64,000 bases of DNA from NCBI GenBank assembly GCA_023419605.1, contig JAEZXR010000110.1, positions 55,209 through 119,208 on the forward strand, given 5' to 3'. The stretch comes from Bacillota bacterium (GTDB lineage: Bacteria; Bacillota; Clostridia; Acetivibrionales; JAEZXR01). A program made the position numbers and the translations under genes. The notes under the pieces were generated by a model. It saw only the letters and a program-made list of their open reading frames with translations, did not search any database and had not been told where the DNA came from. The stretch's first letter is position 1. Every line of letters begins with the position of its first letter. Below are positions 1-9,384 of the stretch, in pieces.

Positions 1-3000
1 GTTCGATTTCAGCGGGAGGAGCATGGTAGAACCAGCCGATATGGTTACAGGTATTGCCTTGATTCTGGCATAGTACATTTTGTGTACATATCCCTGTGTC
101 TGCGCGTTCTCTTCATCCTTTAGCTCTACCATGTCATTATTATAAGCATCCAGTGTAGTGTATTCACTTTCGCCTTCTGCCTTTATGGCAATTTCGTACC
201 TATAGCCGGGAAGGCCTTTCCAGCGCACCTCCATCTGGTGATAATCGTCCCTTGTAGTATCGGGTGGCAAATCCTGATAGGTAATACCGCTTGTAGTATT
301 GCCTTTGTAGGCTCGTATATCGTAGCGGGTATTGGCCTTCAATCCCCGTATTCTCCCATAAAACTTACTGCCACCGGTCTGGGGATCATCCTTTACGATG
401 GTCGCCTGGGATATTCCCAAAGGCCTGTACACGGTTTCCGTAGATTCCTTGATATAAAGCTTATAATCTTCCGCCTTTACCATAGGGTCACTGTCGGTCC
501 ACTCAACACCTAATTGTATATCCGTCACGGTTTCCAGCATTTCCGGTGCATCAATCAAGGAAGTGGTAACCGGCAGGGTCACCCAGCTGCTGGACAGAGT
601 GATAACAATATCGTTTCCGTTGGCATCTTTGGTAGTAACTTTTCTCTCCGCCCGGATGCTGAAGTAGTACAGGCTATTGGGCACCAGCCAGTCCTGTACG
701 GCGTACTTGCACAACTTGGTCAGGGCATCGTAAGAGAAGTCCTGGTCCGGGAAACGGGGATCCAGGTTTAAAACACCATTTCCAAATTTGGCTACAAAGC
801 TCTGGTAGAAAGGATCATTTGCATAATCCGCTTCCTCGGCATCGGGCGATACCCTGCTCGTAGTGGCAATAAGCCGATAGGTTACGTCATCTTCGTTTCT
901 TTTCCAGTCAAAAGCTACGCTGGCACCTGTCAACTCCGGCTTTCCTTCCGCATTCAGGGCAATTTTAAAATCTACAGGCGCTACCGGCTTTCTTGTGGCA
1001 TCATCCGGCTGCTGAACATCGGTGCGGCGAGTTGTAACCGGTACCACTGCCGTGAAGGCCGAGGATCTGTCTGTCGCTGCAGGATCTCCAAAATCCAGCC
1101 GGGTTTTCAGTTTAAAATAGTAGGTAGTATTGGGCCGCAATCCTGAAATTGTTACATTCCATTTTCCGTTTACCAATACAAACCCGACATGATCCACCAG
1201 ACCGGTGCCTGCGTTCCATGCGCTATCTGTCGAGCCAATCTGCGTATAAACCGCATCGGAGGCGTTACTGGTACTCATAAACAGGTCGTAGTATTCATTA
1301 TTGCCTGTTTGGGTAGTATAACTGGCCCAATCGATGTTGACCTTATCGAATTGCAAAACAGCAAAATTCTTTCCGGTAGTTGTGTCAATATCTTCTGAAA
1401 CCGCCTTAAAGCTTTTGGGAATGGGGATTTCCCTTTCAGCCCTTGGAAGAGTGGTTAAACTCCCGGTTACAGACTTTTCCGAGACATCATCAATGGGCAT
1501 TACGGCTCGTATATCCTTATCATCCAGCACTCCGTTTTTATCATAGTCCGTAATGGCGTTAAATCCGGAGGGCGGAGTTCCTTTTGTGGTGAACATCCTT
1601 ATGTAGTAGACCATATTTTCCAGGAGGAACATGGGATATTTATCCGGGTTGGACAGATAGGTACCATCTGCATTTTTAAACAGCTCGCGCCCATTCAGCA
1701 CATATTCCAGTCTTTGTCCGTCCTTGCTTACCTTTATATCAGCACTGGCGCCATTGATTACTTTTACCCACCGGTAATTAAGGAGATACTCCTTTTCCGT
1801 ATCCCCCACCTTGAGAGGATATTTCGTATCCAAATCCGTCGGATTTGTATTTAGCAGCACATGGAAATTCAATGCACTTTTCTCAGCAGAAGTGAGGACG
1901 TCCCAGCTTTTGGGTTTCTGCCATGTGATGACCACATCGGAAGATTTCGCAAGGAACACATTGCCGGTACTATCCAGCATATCACTTCCAGTTGCAGGGT
2001 CCCTTACCGGTCCTATATTCAGCTGTGCACGGCTGTTGTCCCCCCGGACATCAATAGGAATCGGCGGCTTGGTGGTATCCAGCGACATCTGGTATTGCAG
2101 CTTTAACGATTCGATTCTGTCCTTTTTGTTGTCCGTCTTTACCACGACTTTGTAATACATGGAGGTACCGGGGTTCACTCCGGTGATTACCGTAACGGCA
2201 TAATCGGAGCCTTTTGGGAAAAACTCATCCGTTACCTTTGCCTTCTGAGGCCAGTCGGTTCCATAGGCCACACTGGGCGTATCGATGGCTTGAACGGAAT
2301 AATAGAGGTTGGGCATATCCAAACTTCCATCATCTTTGTTGATTCTGAATATTTTTACATAGATATTGTCCGATGCATCCCTTGAAAGCTGGAAACGGAC
2401 CGGCGTATAGGTATAAGCCAGATTGGAGTCCTGATCGGTAACCATGCTTCCGTTATATCGTGACGGGTCCCCTACGGTTACAATTCCGGGAACTCCTGTG
2501 CTCGTTACAAATACAGGTTTTATATTCATAAAGTATACGGTTCCGGGCAGAATCTGCTCGTGGGCCAGAATATGACTGTCAAGTGCTGGCGGCGTATTTA
2601 GGCTGTTATCCTGTAAGTCTTTTCGTCCACGCACGTTAAAGCTCATGGTAGTATTGGCAGCGTCATTTACTATCGTTGCTTCTTTTCCTAACGCCTGTGC
2701 TTTATAAGTCCCTGAATTTTTACTTACCATCACCGGGGTTATATCCGCCCCACTATCCAGAGCCTGTGCTTTTGTTGAAATGTTGAGCCTGTAATCAAGT
2801 GCCGTGATATCCTCACTAAGTCCTAATTTTGACTTCATTAGCCCTAGTGCAGCATCAACATTTACATAACTACTGCCATTATATACCTTGGGTATATTCC
2901 ACTTCAACTGCAATTCCGGCTTTGTTCCGGTCTCGTAACCGGTTACTTGCTGTTCCACACGGCTGGAATAAAAACTCATTTTGGTCATGAAATACAAGAA

Positions 3001-3384
3001 ACCGGTATCAACCTGGACATTGGAGCCATCCAGCATTTTCATATCCAATCCATAGATATAGTCATCCTTGAAGCTGCTTGCATCGATAACAGCAGTGAAC
3101 CGTGATAAACTCATATTAATGGATTCCACTTCCTGTGCATACACACTTTGTACTGTTGTACTGGGTGCAGTTTCAGGCTTGACATATTCAACGCTTACGG
3201 ATTTTGTGCTTTTAGCTCCGTTCCAGGTCACTGTAAGCTCATATTTGCTGTTCCCTGCGTTATACCGATAGCTTAAAACACTGACCCCGGCACTTCCGGC
3301 AGCCCTTACAGGCTTCTCCAGCACCGGTGCAAACCCTATCAGTATGGATAGAATCAGTAATAAAGATAGAATCCTTTTTTTCAT
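1..3384 (-). CDS. secreted fibronectin type III-like repeat protein, 3' end beyond the window
   Basis: An open frame of 1128 codons runs from an ATG at 3384 to the left edge without a stop, so the C-terminus is outside the window. A GTGGGGG ribosome-binding site lies upstream of the ATG. The N-terminus is a signal peptide (MKKR, a Leu/Ile-rich core, cleavage probably after VRAA near residue 29). The rest is rich in Thr, Asp, Tyr and Val, with recurring fibronectin-III-like endings such as LRPNTTYYFKLKTR and LVPNSLYYFSIRAE roughly 100-200 residues apart. One isolated calcium-loop motif, DYDKNGVLDDKD (codons near 1509-1550), resembles one half of a dockerin or EF-hand; no second copy was seen. 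Probably an exported surface or matrix protein; ligand unknown. No SLH or LPXTG anchor is visible in the part present. Confidence 0.85.
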   Translation of the reverse strand, partial: MKKRILSLLLILSILIGFAPVLEKPVRAAGSAGVSVLSYRYNAGNSKYELTVTWNGAKSTKSVSVEYVKPETAPSTTVQSVYAQEVESINMSLSRFTAVIDASSFKDDYIYGLDMKMLDGSNVQVDTGFLYFMTKMSFYSSRVEQQVTGYETGTKPELQLKWNIPKVYNGSSYVNVDAALGLMKSKLGLSEDITALDYRLNISTKAQALDSGADITPVMVSKNSGTYKAQALGKEATIVNDAANTTMSFNVRGRKDLQDNSLNTPPALDSHILAHEQILPGTVYFMNIKPVFVTSTGVPGIVTVGDPSRYNGSMVTDQDSNLAYTYTPVRFQLSRDASDNIYVKIFRINKDDGSLDMPNLYYSVQAIDTPSVAYGTDWPQKAKVTDEFFPKGSDYAVTVITGVNPGTSMYYKVVVKTDNKKDRIESLKLQYQMSLDTTKPPIPIDVRGDNSRAQLNIGPVRDPATGSDMLDSTGNVFLAKSSDVVITWQKPKSWDVLTSAEKSALNFHVLLNTNPTDLDTKYPLKVGDTEKEYLLNYRWVKVINGASADIKVSKDGQRLEYVLNGRELFKNADGTYLSNPDKYPMFLLENMVYYIRMFTTKGTPPSGFNAITDYDKNGVLDDKDIRAVMPIDDVSEKSVTGSLTTLPRAEREIPIPKSFKAVSEDIDTTTGKNFAVLQFDKVNIDWASYTTQTGNNEYYDLFMSTSNASDAVYTQIGSTDSAWNAGTGLVDHVGFVLVNGKWNVTISGLRPNTTYYFKLKTRLDFGDPAATDRSSAFTAVVPVTTRRTDVQQPDDATRKPVAPVDFKIALNAEGKPELTGASVAFDWKRNEDDVTYRLIATTSRVSPDAEEADYANDPFYQSFVAKFGNGVLNLDPRFPDQDFSYDALTKLCKYAVQDWLVPNSLYYFSIRAERKVTTKDANGNDIVITLSSSWVTLPVTTSLIDAPEMLETVTDIQLGVEWTDSDPMVKAEDYKLYIKESTETVYRPLGISQATIVKDDPQTGGSKFYGRIRGLKANTRYDIRAYKGNTTSGITYQDLPPDTTRDDYHQMEVRWKGLPGYRYEIAIKAEGESEYTTLDAYNNDMVELKDEENAQTQGYVHKMYYARIKAIPVTISAGSTMLLPLKSN

Positions 3385-3483
3385 CTGTTAACCCCCACTT
3401 TTTGGTAACCTTCATGCAGGCAAAGCTGCAACAACTATTTACCAGCACTTTTTTTATCACTACATATGGCATTTACATGCGAT

Positions 3484-3512
3484 GCAGCAAATAATAATTG
3501 AAATTATTGCTG
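3484..3512 (-). other. hairpin in the leader of the fibronectin-III gene
   Basis: CAGCA and TGCTG ends bracket an AT-rich, near-complementary stem in the roughly 140-nt untranslated leader. No known riboswitch class was recognised. Confidence 0.4.
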
Positions 3513-3532
3513 TTTACCCAAAATTATCCTAT

Positions 3533-3588
3533 ATCATAAAATATCGGCTCCGTCCCGCAAAAAATTTAGGTTGAAAGTGTGATATAAT
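3533..3588. promoter_or_regulatory. divergent, nearly overlapping promoters
   Basis: Minus strand: TTGCGG (complement of 3555-3560), 16-bp spacer, TATGAT (complement of 3533-3538), reading into the fibronectin-III gene. Plus strand: extended -10 TGATATAAT at 3580-3588, reading into the YdcF-like gene, with no clear -35. The two cores lie within 56 bp, so the genes may compete for polymerase. Confidence 0.5.
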
Positions 3589-3625
3589 GTAATTGTAATA
3601 TTTTACTGACAGGAGTGAATTACAT

Positions 3626-4198
3626 ATGAAAAAAGCCTTGAAGCTATTGATTATACTTGCTCTTTTGGGAGGAGTTTCATTTTGCGCGATGTACTGGTAT
3701 ATTGATAACTTCTCAAAAAATGCCAAGCCGGAGAAATCAGATGTAATTCTCGTCCTCGGCTGCCAGACCTGGGGGAGAGAACCCAGCTGGTCCCTTGAGT
3801 ACAGGCTGCAAAAAGCCCTTGACCTATACAGGGAAGGCTATGCAGGATATATAATCGTCAGCGGCGGACAGGGCAAAGACGAGGAAACAGCAGAGTCCGT
3901 TGTGATGAAGGATTGGTTGGTGAAGAACGGCGTCCCGAAGGACCGGATTTTTGAAGAGGACCAGTCTACCAGTACCTATGAAAATTTCAAACTTTCCGCA
4001 GAGATCATGGAAAAGCAATCCTTTCACTTCGCGGTAGTTGTCACCAATGACTTTCATATCTTTCGCTCTCTAAAGATCGCGGAAAAACTGGGTATTAAGG
4101 CCACTGGAGCACCTGCTCCCGCAGTAAAGCATTTACGGGCTTATTCCCTCTTCAGAGAAGTTCTCTCTGTGGTCAAAACATATTTGCTGGATTTTTGA
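3626..4198 (+). CDS. YdcF/SanA/ElyC-like DUF218 membrane protein
   Basis: 190 aa. Residues about 5-27 form a hydrophobic membrane anchor; the rest is a DUF218 (YdcF-like) domain expected outside the membrane. Family signatures visible: DVILVLGCQ near residue 40, IIVSGGQGKDE near 77, TSTYENF near 119 and VVTNDFHIFRS near 139. The family has a nucleotide-binding-like fold and some members (ElyC, SanA) affect envelope integrity in enterobacteria; the reaction is not established. The start has an AGGAGTG site about 10 nt upstream. It stands alone, divergent from the fibronectin-III gene and ends at a strong terminator shared with the ATP synthase operon. Confidence 0.85.
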   Translation: MKKALKLLIILALLGGVSFCAMYWYIDNFSKNAKPEKSDVILVLGCQTWGREPSWSLEYRLQKALDLYREGYAGYIIVSGGQGKDEETAESVVMKDWLVKNGVPKDRIFEEDQSTSTYENFKLSAEIMEKQSFHFAVVVTNDFHIFRSLKIAEKLGIKATGAPAPAVKHLRAYSLFREVLSVVKTYLLDF

Positions 4199-4244
4199 TG
4201 GTGCTTTAAGGTTTGTGAAAACTATACTGCGAATACACTTCAAC

Positions 4245-4278
4245 AAAAAAGAGACTTCGATTTCGAAGTCTCTTTTTT
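4245..4278. terminator. bidirectional intrinsic terminator
   Basis: A perfect 16-bp inverted repeat (AAAAAAGAGACTTCGA and its complement) separated by TT gives an A-tract/stem/T-tract in both directions. It ends the YdcF-like gene on plus and the ATP synthase operon on minus. Confidence 0.92.
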
Positions 4279-4288
4279 GTATTAATCT

Positions 4289-4696
4289 CTATTTTATACT
4301 TCTCTTCACTCTCAAACGGGCCATAGCGCGGGACAAAGCCGCTTGTGAACGAATATATTCTATCTGTGATATCTGCTGATGAAGTCTTTCCTCTGCTCGA
4401 ACCCTGGCCGCTTCCGCTCTGTTCTCATCGATTTCATCCGGCCATTCTGCAGTATCCGTGAGGATAATGGTTTTATCCTGTTTGATTTCCATAAATCCCT
4501 CGGTGAGAACTGCTTCCACCCATTCTCCATCTTTCTTGATGCGCAGGGGGCCTACGGCAACTGCAGCTACCAAGGGTATATGTCCAGGCAAAATACCGAT
4601 TTCCCCCAGGGGAGTTTTTAAAACTACCGTCTCTACATCTCCAGAGAAAAACAGCCTTTCCGGTGTAACGATTTCAAGCTTGAATGTGCTGGCCAT
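4289..4696 (-). CDS. atpC: ATP synthase F1 epsilon subunit
   Basis: 135 aa, normal length. N-terminal beta-sandwich (FKLEIVTPERLFFSGDVE, LGEIGILPGHIPLV) followed by the two-helix C-terminal domain rich in Arg and Ala (AAARVRAEERLHQQ). Epsilon sits on the central stalk with gamma and can inhibit ATP hydrolysis. Last gene of the operon; its ATG overlaps the atpD stop codon (TAATG), which implies translational coupling. Confidence 0.97.
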   Translation of the reverse strand: MASTFKLEIVTPERLFFSGDVETVVLKTPLGEIGILPGHIPLVAAVAVGPLRIKKDGEWVEAVLTEGFMEIKQDKTIILTDTAEWPDEIDENRAEAARVRAEERLHQQISQIEYIRSQAALSRAMARLRVKRSIK

Positions 4697-6090
4697 TATA
4701 CCATCTCCTTCGCAGCTTCATACACTTCGTCAATGGTTCCTCTCATGAAGAATGCTGCCTCCGGAATATTGTCCATCTTTCCATCAATGATCTCTTTGAA
4801 GCCTCTTATGGTTTCCTTGATGGGAACATATTTGCCCGGGGTTCCGGTAAAGTTTTCCGCTACGAAGAAAGGCTGGGACAGGTATCTTTGAATCTTTCTG
4901 GCTCTGTACACCACCAGTTTGTCTTCTTCCGACAACTCGTCCATACCCAGGATCGCAATAATGTCCTGCAGTTCCTCGTATCTTTGCAGTATTTCCTGTA
5001 CTCTTCTTGCTACGTTATAATGCTCTTCTCCAACAATTCTCGGATCCAGAATTCTGGAAGTGGAGTCCAATGGATCCACAGCAGGATAAATACCCCGCTC
5101 AACAATTTTTCTGGACAATACTGTAGTAGCATCCAAATGCGCAAAGGTAGCAGCAGGAGCAGGGTCGGTAAGGTCGTCGGCAGGCACATAAACAGCCTGA
5201 ACGGAGGTTACGGAGCCCTTACGGGTGGAGGTGATCCTTTCCTGCAGTTCACCTACGTCCGTTGCCAGGGTGGGCTGGTATCCAACGGCAGAGGGTATTC
5301 TTCCCAAAAGCGCCGATACTTCGGAACCCGCCTGGATGAAACGGAATATATTATCGATAAACAACAGCACGTCCTGTCCCATGGTATCTCTAAAGTACTC
5401 TGCCATGGTGAGCCCGGTCAAGCCGATCCTCATTCTGGATCCCGGCGGCTCATTCATCTGTCCGAAAACGAGCGCCGTCTTTTCGATAACTCCCGACTCC
5501 TTCATCTCATTCCAAAGGTCATTCCCTTCTCTGGATCTTTCACCAACACCGGTAAATACGGAATAACCGCCATGCTCATTGGCGATGTTTCGGATAAGTT
5601 CCTGGATAAGAACCGTCTTTCCAACCCCGGCTCCACCAAAAAGCCCGATCTTTCCGCCCTTTGGATACGGTGCAAGAAGGTCAACAACCTTGATCCCAGT
5701 CTCCAGAATTTCAGTTGCAGCTTTCTGATCTTCAAAACCGGGGGCCGGCCTGTGAATTTCCCATTGTTCTTCTGTCTGTACCGGGCCCGCATTGTCCACG
5801 GTCTCACCCAGTACGTTAAATACTCTTCCCAGAACTTCCTTGCCTACAGGGACTTTTATGGCATTTCCCGTATCTACAGCTGTCATTCCCCGAATGAGGC
5901 CATCGGTGGAAGACATAGCAACACATCGTACAGTATCATTTCCAAGGTGGTGGATGGCTTCTACAACCACCTTGTCATTTCCGCTTTCAATATTTATTGC
6001 GTTATAGATTTTGGGCAGGTGACCCCTCTCAAATCGGATATCAACAACAGGCCCAATAATCTGTGTAACTTTTCCCACTCTCTCCGACAC
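4696..6090 (-). CDS. atpD: ATP synthase F1 beta subunit
   Basis: 464 aa from a GTG at 6090. This start was preferred over the ATG 18 bases upstream because GGAG lies 8 nt before the GTG and the protein then begins SERVGKVTQIIGPVVDIRF as in other beta subunits. Walker A GGAGVGKT near residue 150, the GERSREGNDLW catalytic region, Walker B LLFIDNIFRF and the DELSEEDK segment are intact. This is the catalytic nucleotide-binding subunit, three per enzyme. A 124-bp spacer of GTTAGTTGC-type repeat separates it from atpG. Confidence 0.98.
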   Translation of the reverse strand: MSERVGKVTQIIGPVVDIRFERGHLPKIYNAINIESGNDKVVVEAIHHLGNDTVRCVAMSSTDGLIRGMTAVDTGNAIKVPVGKEVLGRVFNVLGETVDNAGPVQTEEQWEIHRPAPGFEDQKAATEILETGIKVVDLLAPYPKGGKIGLFGGAGVGKTVLIQELIRNIANEHGGYSVFTGVGERSREGNDLWNEMKESGVIEKTALVFGQMNEPPGSRMRIGLTGLTMAEYFRDTMGQDVLLFIDNIFRFIQAGSEVSALLGRIPSAVGYQPTLATDVGELQERITSTRKGSVTSVQAVYVPADDLTDPAPAATFAHLDATTVLSRKIVERGIYPAVDPLDSTSRILDPRIVGEEHYNVARRVQEILQRYEELQDIIAILGMDELSEEDKLVVYRARKIQRYLSQPFFVAENFTGTPGKYVPIKETIRGFKEIIDGKMDNIPEAAFFMRGTIDEVYEAAKEMV

Positions 6091-6124
6091 TCTAATCACT
6101 CCGATCATTATTAAAATCGTTCCT

Positions 6125-6205
6125 GGTTGTTAGTTGCTAGTTGCTGGTAATATAATCGAAGCGATTCCTTTCAGCAACTAGAAATCAGCAGTCAACAACG
6201 CTTTT
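6125..6205. repeat. intergenic GTTGTTAGTTGCTAG-type repeat, inverted pair
   Basis: GTTGTTAGTTGCTAGTTGCTGG is mirrored after a short spacer by TTTCAGCAACTAG and CAGTCAACAACG, forming a loose inverted repeat between atpG and atpD. Related sequences occur at 62384-62410 and, inverted, at 63345-63382. They carry no coding signal. Confidence 0.55.
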
Positions 6206-6214
6206 AGTATTCCT

Positions 6215-7102
6215 TTATTTCAACGCTTCCGCTCCGCCTACGATTTCAGATATTTCCTGAGTGATGGCGGCCTGCCTTGCCCTGTTATAAAACAGATTCA
6301 GCTTTTGAAGCATTTCGTCAGCATTGGACGTTGCATTATCCATGGCAGTCATTCGGGCACTCTGCTCACTGGTGAAAGCCTCTACCAGGGCCCCATAAAC
6401 GATTCCCTTGATGTACTTCGGTATCAATACATCCAATACAGCCTGCGGAGAGGGTTCATAGATAATATTTTCATCCGGTGTTCCATCCACATGCTCCAAG
6501 TTTTTAACTTCCTGTTTCAGCACTTCCAGGTTCAAGGGCAATAGTTTCATACTGCGCGGTATGAGACTTACCGAGGATTCCATCAGCGTGTAGACAAGGT
6601 GTACTTCGTTTACTTCGCCTTTTTTATATAAATCCAGCAGCGTCTCTGCGATCTCTCTGGCTCTGTAGGTAGAAGGGTTCTGGACTGCATAATCAAAGTT
6701 TGGATCTACATTGTACTTCGCCCTGGTAAAATGGCTTCTTCCCATTACTCCCGCTACCAGCAGCAGAGAGGTCTCCTTGTCCTCTATATAGCTTTCGGCA
6801 AACTTTATAATATTATGGTTATAACCGCCTGCGAGGCTCTTATCTCCTGTTAATACCAAATATGCCTTTTTATTATCCTTTTTCTCCTGATTTGAATCAA
6901 AAAACACACTTTCAACATTGGCACTGTGCATGAGTATATCTGCGATGGTTTCCTTTACCTTTTCAAAGAATGGCAAAGTCTGTTCCAATTGCTGCCTGGC
7001 CTTTTTCAACTTGGCTGCAGATATAAGATTCATCGCCTTCGTGATTTGCCGGGTTTCCTTTATGCTTTTGATTCTAAGCTTTATTTCACGCATACTTGCC
7101 AT
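6215..7102 (-). CDS. atpG: ATP synthase F1 gamma subunit
   Basis: 295 aa, usual length. The N-terminal coiled-coil helix (MREIKLRIKSIKETRQITKAMNLISAAKL) and the C-terminal helix (MTAMDNATSNADEML, then the conserved RQAAITQEISEIVGGAEAL) that form the rotating shaft are both present. The central Rossmann-like part is more variable. Located between atpA and atpD as in almost all bacterial F-type operons. Confidence 0.97.
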   Translation of the reverse strand: MASMREIKLRIKSIKETRQITKAMNLISAAKLKKARQQLEQTLPFFEKVKETIADILMHSANVESVFFDSNQEKKDNKKAYLVLTGDKSLAGGYNHNIIKFAESYIEDKETSLLLVAGVMGRSHFTRAKYNVDPNFDYAVQNPSTYRAREIAETLLDLYKKGEVNEVHLVYTLMESSVSLIPRSMKLLPLNLEVLKQEVKNLEHVDGTPDENIIYEPSPQAVLDVLIPKYIKGIVYGALVEAFTSEQSARMTAMDNATSNADEMLQKLNLFYNRARQAAITQEISEIVGGAEALK

Positions 7103-7184
7103 ACTATCACCTACTCTTTGTGTGAGAGTTGATTTCGATTAATTCCACAAAGGGCTGACCCAACTCTCTCTGCATCTTTGCCAA

Positions 7185-8699
7185 TTATTTGTGTACAAAT
7201 CTCTGCTTAAATTCTTCTATCGCTTTTTTCAGCAGCTCTTCCGTCTCCGGCTTTAGTTCTCCGGTTTCAGCGATAGCGCTGCGAATCTGAGGGTATCTGT
7301 CCTTTATAAAGCCCAGTATCTCCGCGTTAAACCTCCGGATCTCCTTTACCGGCAGGTCCATCAGGTACTTATTGGTAGCTCCGTAAAGAACAATAACCTG
7401 GTCCTCAACCGCCATAGTAGAATACTGTGGCTGCTTTAGGGTTTCAACCAGTCGTTCACCCTGCATCAGCTTTTCCTGTGTTGCTTTGTCAAGATCGGAG
7501 CCAAACTGTGCAAACACTGCTAATTCCCTGTATTGCGCCAGATTCACACGCAAAGGTCCTGCAACCTTTTTCATGGCCTTAATCTGGGCAGCACCACCAA
7601 CTCTTGAAACGGAAAGTCCAACGTTTACCGCCGGTCTTTGCCCCGCGAAGAAAAGCTCGGTTTCCAAATAAATCTGTCCATCCGTTATAGAGATAACGTT
7701 GGTCGGAATATAGGCCGATACGTCTCCTGCCTGCGTTTCGATAATAGGGAGCGCTGTTATGGAGCCTCCGCCCAGTTCGTCGCTAAGACGCGCAGACCTT
7801 TCCAATAGCCTTGAATGCAGGTAGAATACATCTCCGGGATACGCTTCTCTTCCAGGTGGTCGCCTCAGCAGAAGCGACATGGCTCTATAAGCCACCGCAT
7901 GTCTCGACAGGTCATCATATACAATCAGCACATCCTTATGATCATTGTACATGAACTCTTCTGCCATGGCGCAGCCTGCATAGGGTGCTATATATTGAAT
8001 GGTTGCCATTTCGCTGGCTGTAGACGAAACTACGATGGTATAATCCATGGCACCAAACTCTTCCAGGGTGCCGACAATACTGGCAACGGTAGATGCCTTC
8101 TGTCCAATGGCTACATAGATACAGATAACGTCCTTGCCCTTTTGGTTGATAATGGCATCGATGGCGATGGCGGTTTTACCCGTTTGCCTGTCGCCGATGA
8201 TCAATTCCCTCTGCCCTCTTCCGATAGGGATCATGGAGTCTATGGCCATAATACCGGTCTGAAGCGGCTTGCTAACAGACTTTCTGGCAACGATACCCGG
8301 AGCCTGGAATTCAACAGGCCTGTACTTCCCTGTATTAATTTCTCCCTTTCCGTCCAAAGGCTTTCCCAGGGGATTAACAACACGGCCGATCAATTCTTTA
8401 CCGACAGGTACCTGCACAGTTCTTCCGGTTCTTTTTACCTGGGTACCTTCCTTGATTTCCTCAGGGTCTCCCAGAATAACGCATCCTACATTATCCTCTT
8501 CAAGGTTCATGGCCATACCATACTCGCCATTTTCAAATTCCAACAGTTCTCCGGCCATGGCATCTTCCAAACCGTAGATTCTTGCGATCCCATCTCCTGC
8601 CAGTAAAACATATCCTACATCATCGGTTTTTGTTTTGATTCCATAATTTTCAATTTGCTGTTTAATAATTGCACTAATCTCTTCCGGTCTTAAATTCAT
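7185..8699 (-). CDS. atpA: ATP synthase F1 alpha subunit
   Basis: 504 aa. Contains the beta-barrel domain, the P-loop GDRQTGKTA near residue 170, the DDLSRHAVAYR segment and the conserved SVSRVGGAAQIKAMKKV containing the arginine region that reaches into the catalytic beta site. Non-catalytic nucleotide-binding subunit. GAGGTGATATATCG precedes the ATG. A 148-bp spacer with imperfect CAGTTGACAGTTGGCAG-type repeats divides it from atpH. Confidence 0.98.
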   Translation of the reverse strand: MNLRPEEISAIIKQQIENYGIKTKTDDVGYVLLAGDGIARIYGLEDAMAGELLEFENGEYGMAMNLEEDNVGCVILGDPEEIKEGTQVKRTGRTVQVPVGKELIGRVVNPLGKPLDGKGEINTGKYRPVEFQAPGIVARKSVSKPLQTGIMAIDSMIPIGRGQRELIIGDRQTGKTAIAIDAIINQKGKDVICIYVAIGQKASTVASIVGTLEEFGAMDYTIVVSSTASEMATIQYIAPYAGCAMAEEFMYNDHKDVLIVYDDLSRHAVAYRAMSLLLRRPPGREAYPGDVFYLHSRLLERSARLSDELGGGSITALPIIETQAGDVSAYIPTNVISITDGQIYLETELFFAGQRPAVNVGLSVSRVGGAAQIKAMKKVAGPLRVNLAQYRELAVFAQFGSDLDKATQEKLMQGERLVETLKQPQYSTMAVEDQVIVLYGATNKYLMDLPVKEIRRFNAEILGFIKDRYPQIRSAIAETGELKPETEELLKKAIEEFKQRFVHK

Positions 8700-8847
8700 C
8701 GATATATCACCTCATTAAATCAGTTGACAGTTGGCAGCTGACAGTGAATTACTCTATACCTTGTCATTTTCATGCCGACTACAAACTGAGTATATTTTTA
8801 GCCACTCTGATTTCAGTCTATACTGGTTCCCTTATAACTGTCCTCTG

Positions 8848-9384
8848 TCAACTTTCAACTGTCAACTGCTTTAATGCTTCCAATCTCCCCTTTATGCTGC
8901 TGTCAATTACCCTGTCTCCGATTCTCACTTTAACTCCGCCGATGAGAGTTTTATCCAGCTGAACTTCTGCGTTTACAGCAGAAGCTTTATATTCCTGCGC
9001 ATATTTGGACTTTATCCGATCAATCTGCAGTCCAGTCAAAGGGGAGGCAGAAGTGATCAACAGGTTCAGAACATTCTTTCTTATATCGGCCAGGCGGTTA
9101 AATTCCTGCGTAATTTGGGGCAAAAGCTTTATTCTTCCCTTATCAATGAGGATCAACAAGAAACTAACCAGTTTGTCCCCCTCTGATGTCCCCAAAAGCT
9201 TAGCAACGGTTTCCTTCTTCACCTCGGTACCTACCTCGGGAGTTAGCAGCAACCAGCGAAAATCCGATTGGTTTTCATACAAATCAACAATTGCCTTAAG
9301 CCGGCTCCGGTAAGTATCTGTTTCGCCAATATCAACCGATAGTTCTACCAGTGCTTCCGCATATCGTTTTTCTACCAAAGGCAT
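8848..9384 (-). CDS. atpH: ATP synthase F1 delta subunit
   Basis: 178 aa OSCP/delta protein that joins F1 to the peripheral b stalk. Starts MPLVEKRYAEALVELS, with the typical RYAxAL motif, and ends in the conserved LIGGVKVRIGDRVIDSSIKGRLEAL. The start codon overlaps the atpF stop (ATAATG), so the two are probably translationally coupled. Confidence 0.97.
   Translation of the reverse strand: MPLVEKRYAEALVELSVDIGETDTYRSRLKAIVDLYENQSDFRWLLLTPEVGTEVKKETVAKLLGTSEGDKLVSFLLILIDKGRIKLLPQITQEFNRLADIRKNVLNLLITSASPLTGLQIDRIKSKYAQEYKASAVNAEVQLDKTLIGGVKVRIGDRVIDSSIKGRLEALKQLTVES

Noticed and set aside
3385..3484. c-di-GMP riboswitch before the fibronectin-III gene
   Set aside because: TTGCAGCTTTGCCTGCATG looked suggestive, but the GEMM consensus (GCAAAGCC with paired stems and GGGTTACC) is not met.
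4684..6114. 476-codon open frame opposite atpD
   Set aside because: It is the antisense shadow of a highly conserved gene; no ribosome-binding site or domain.
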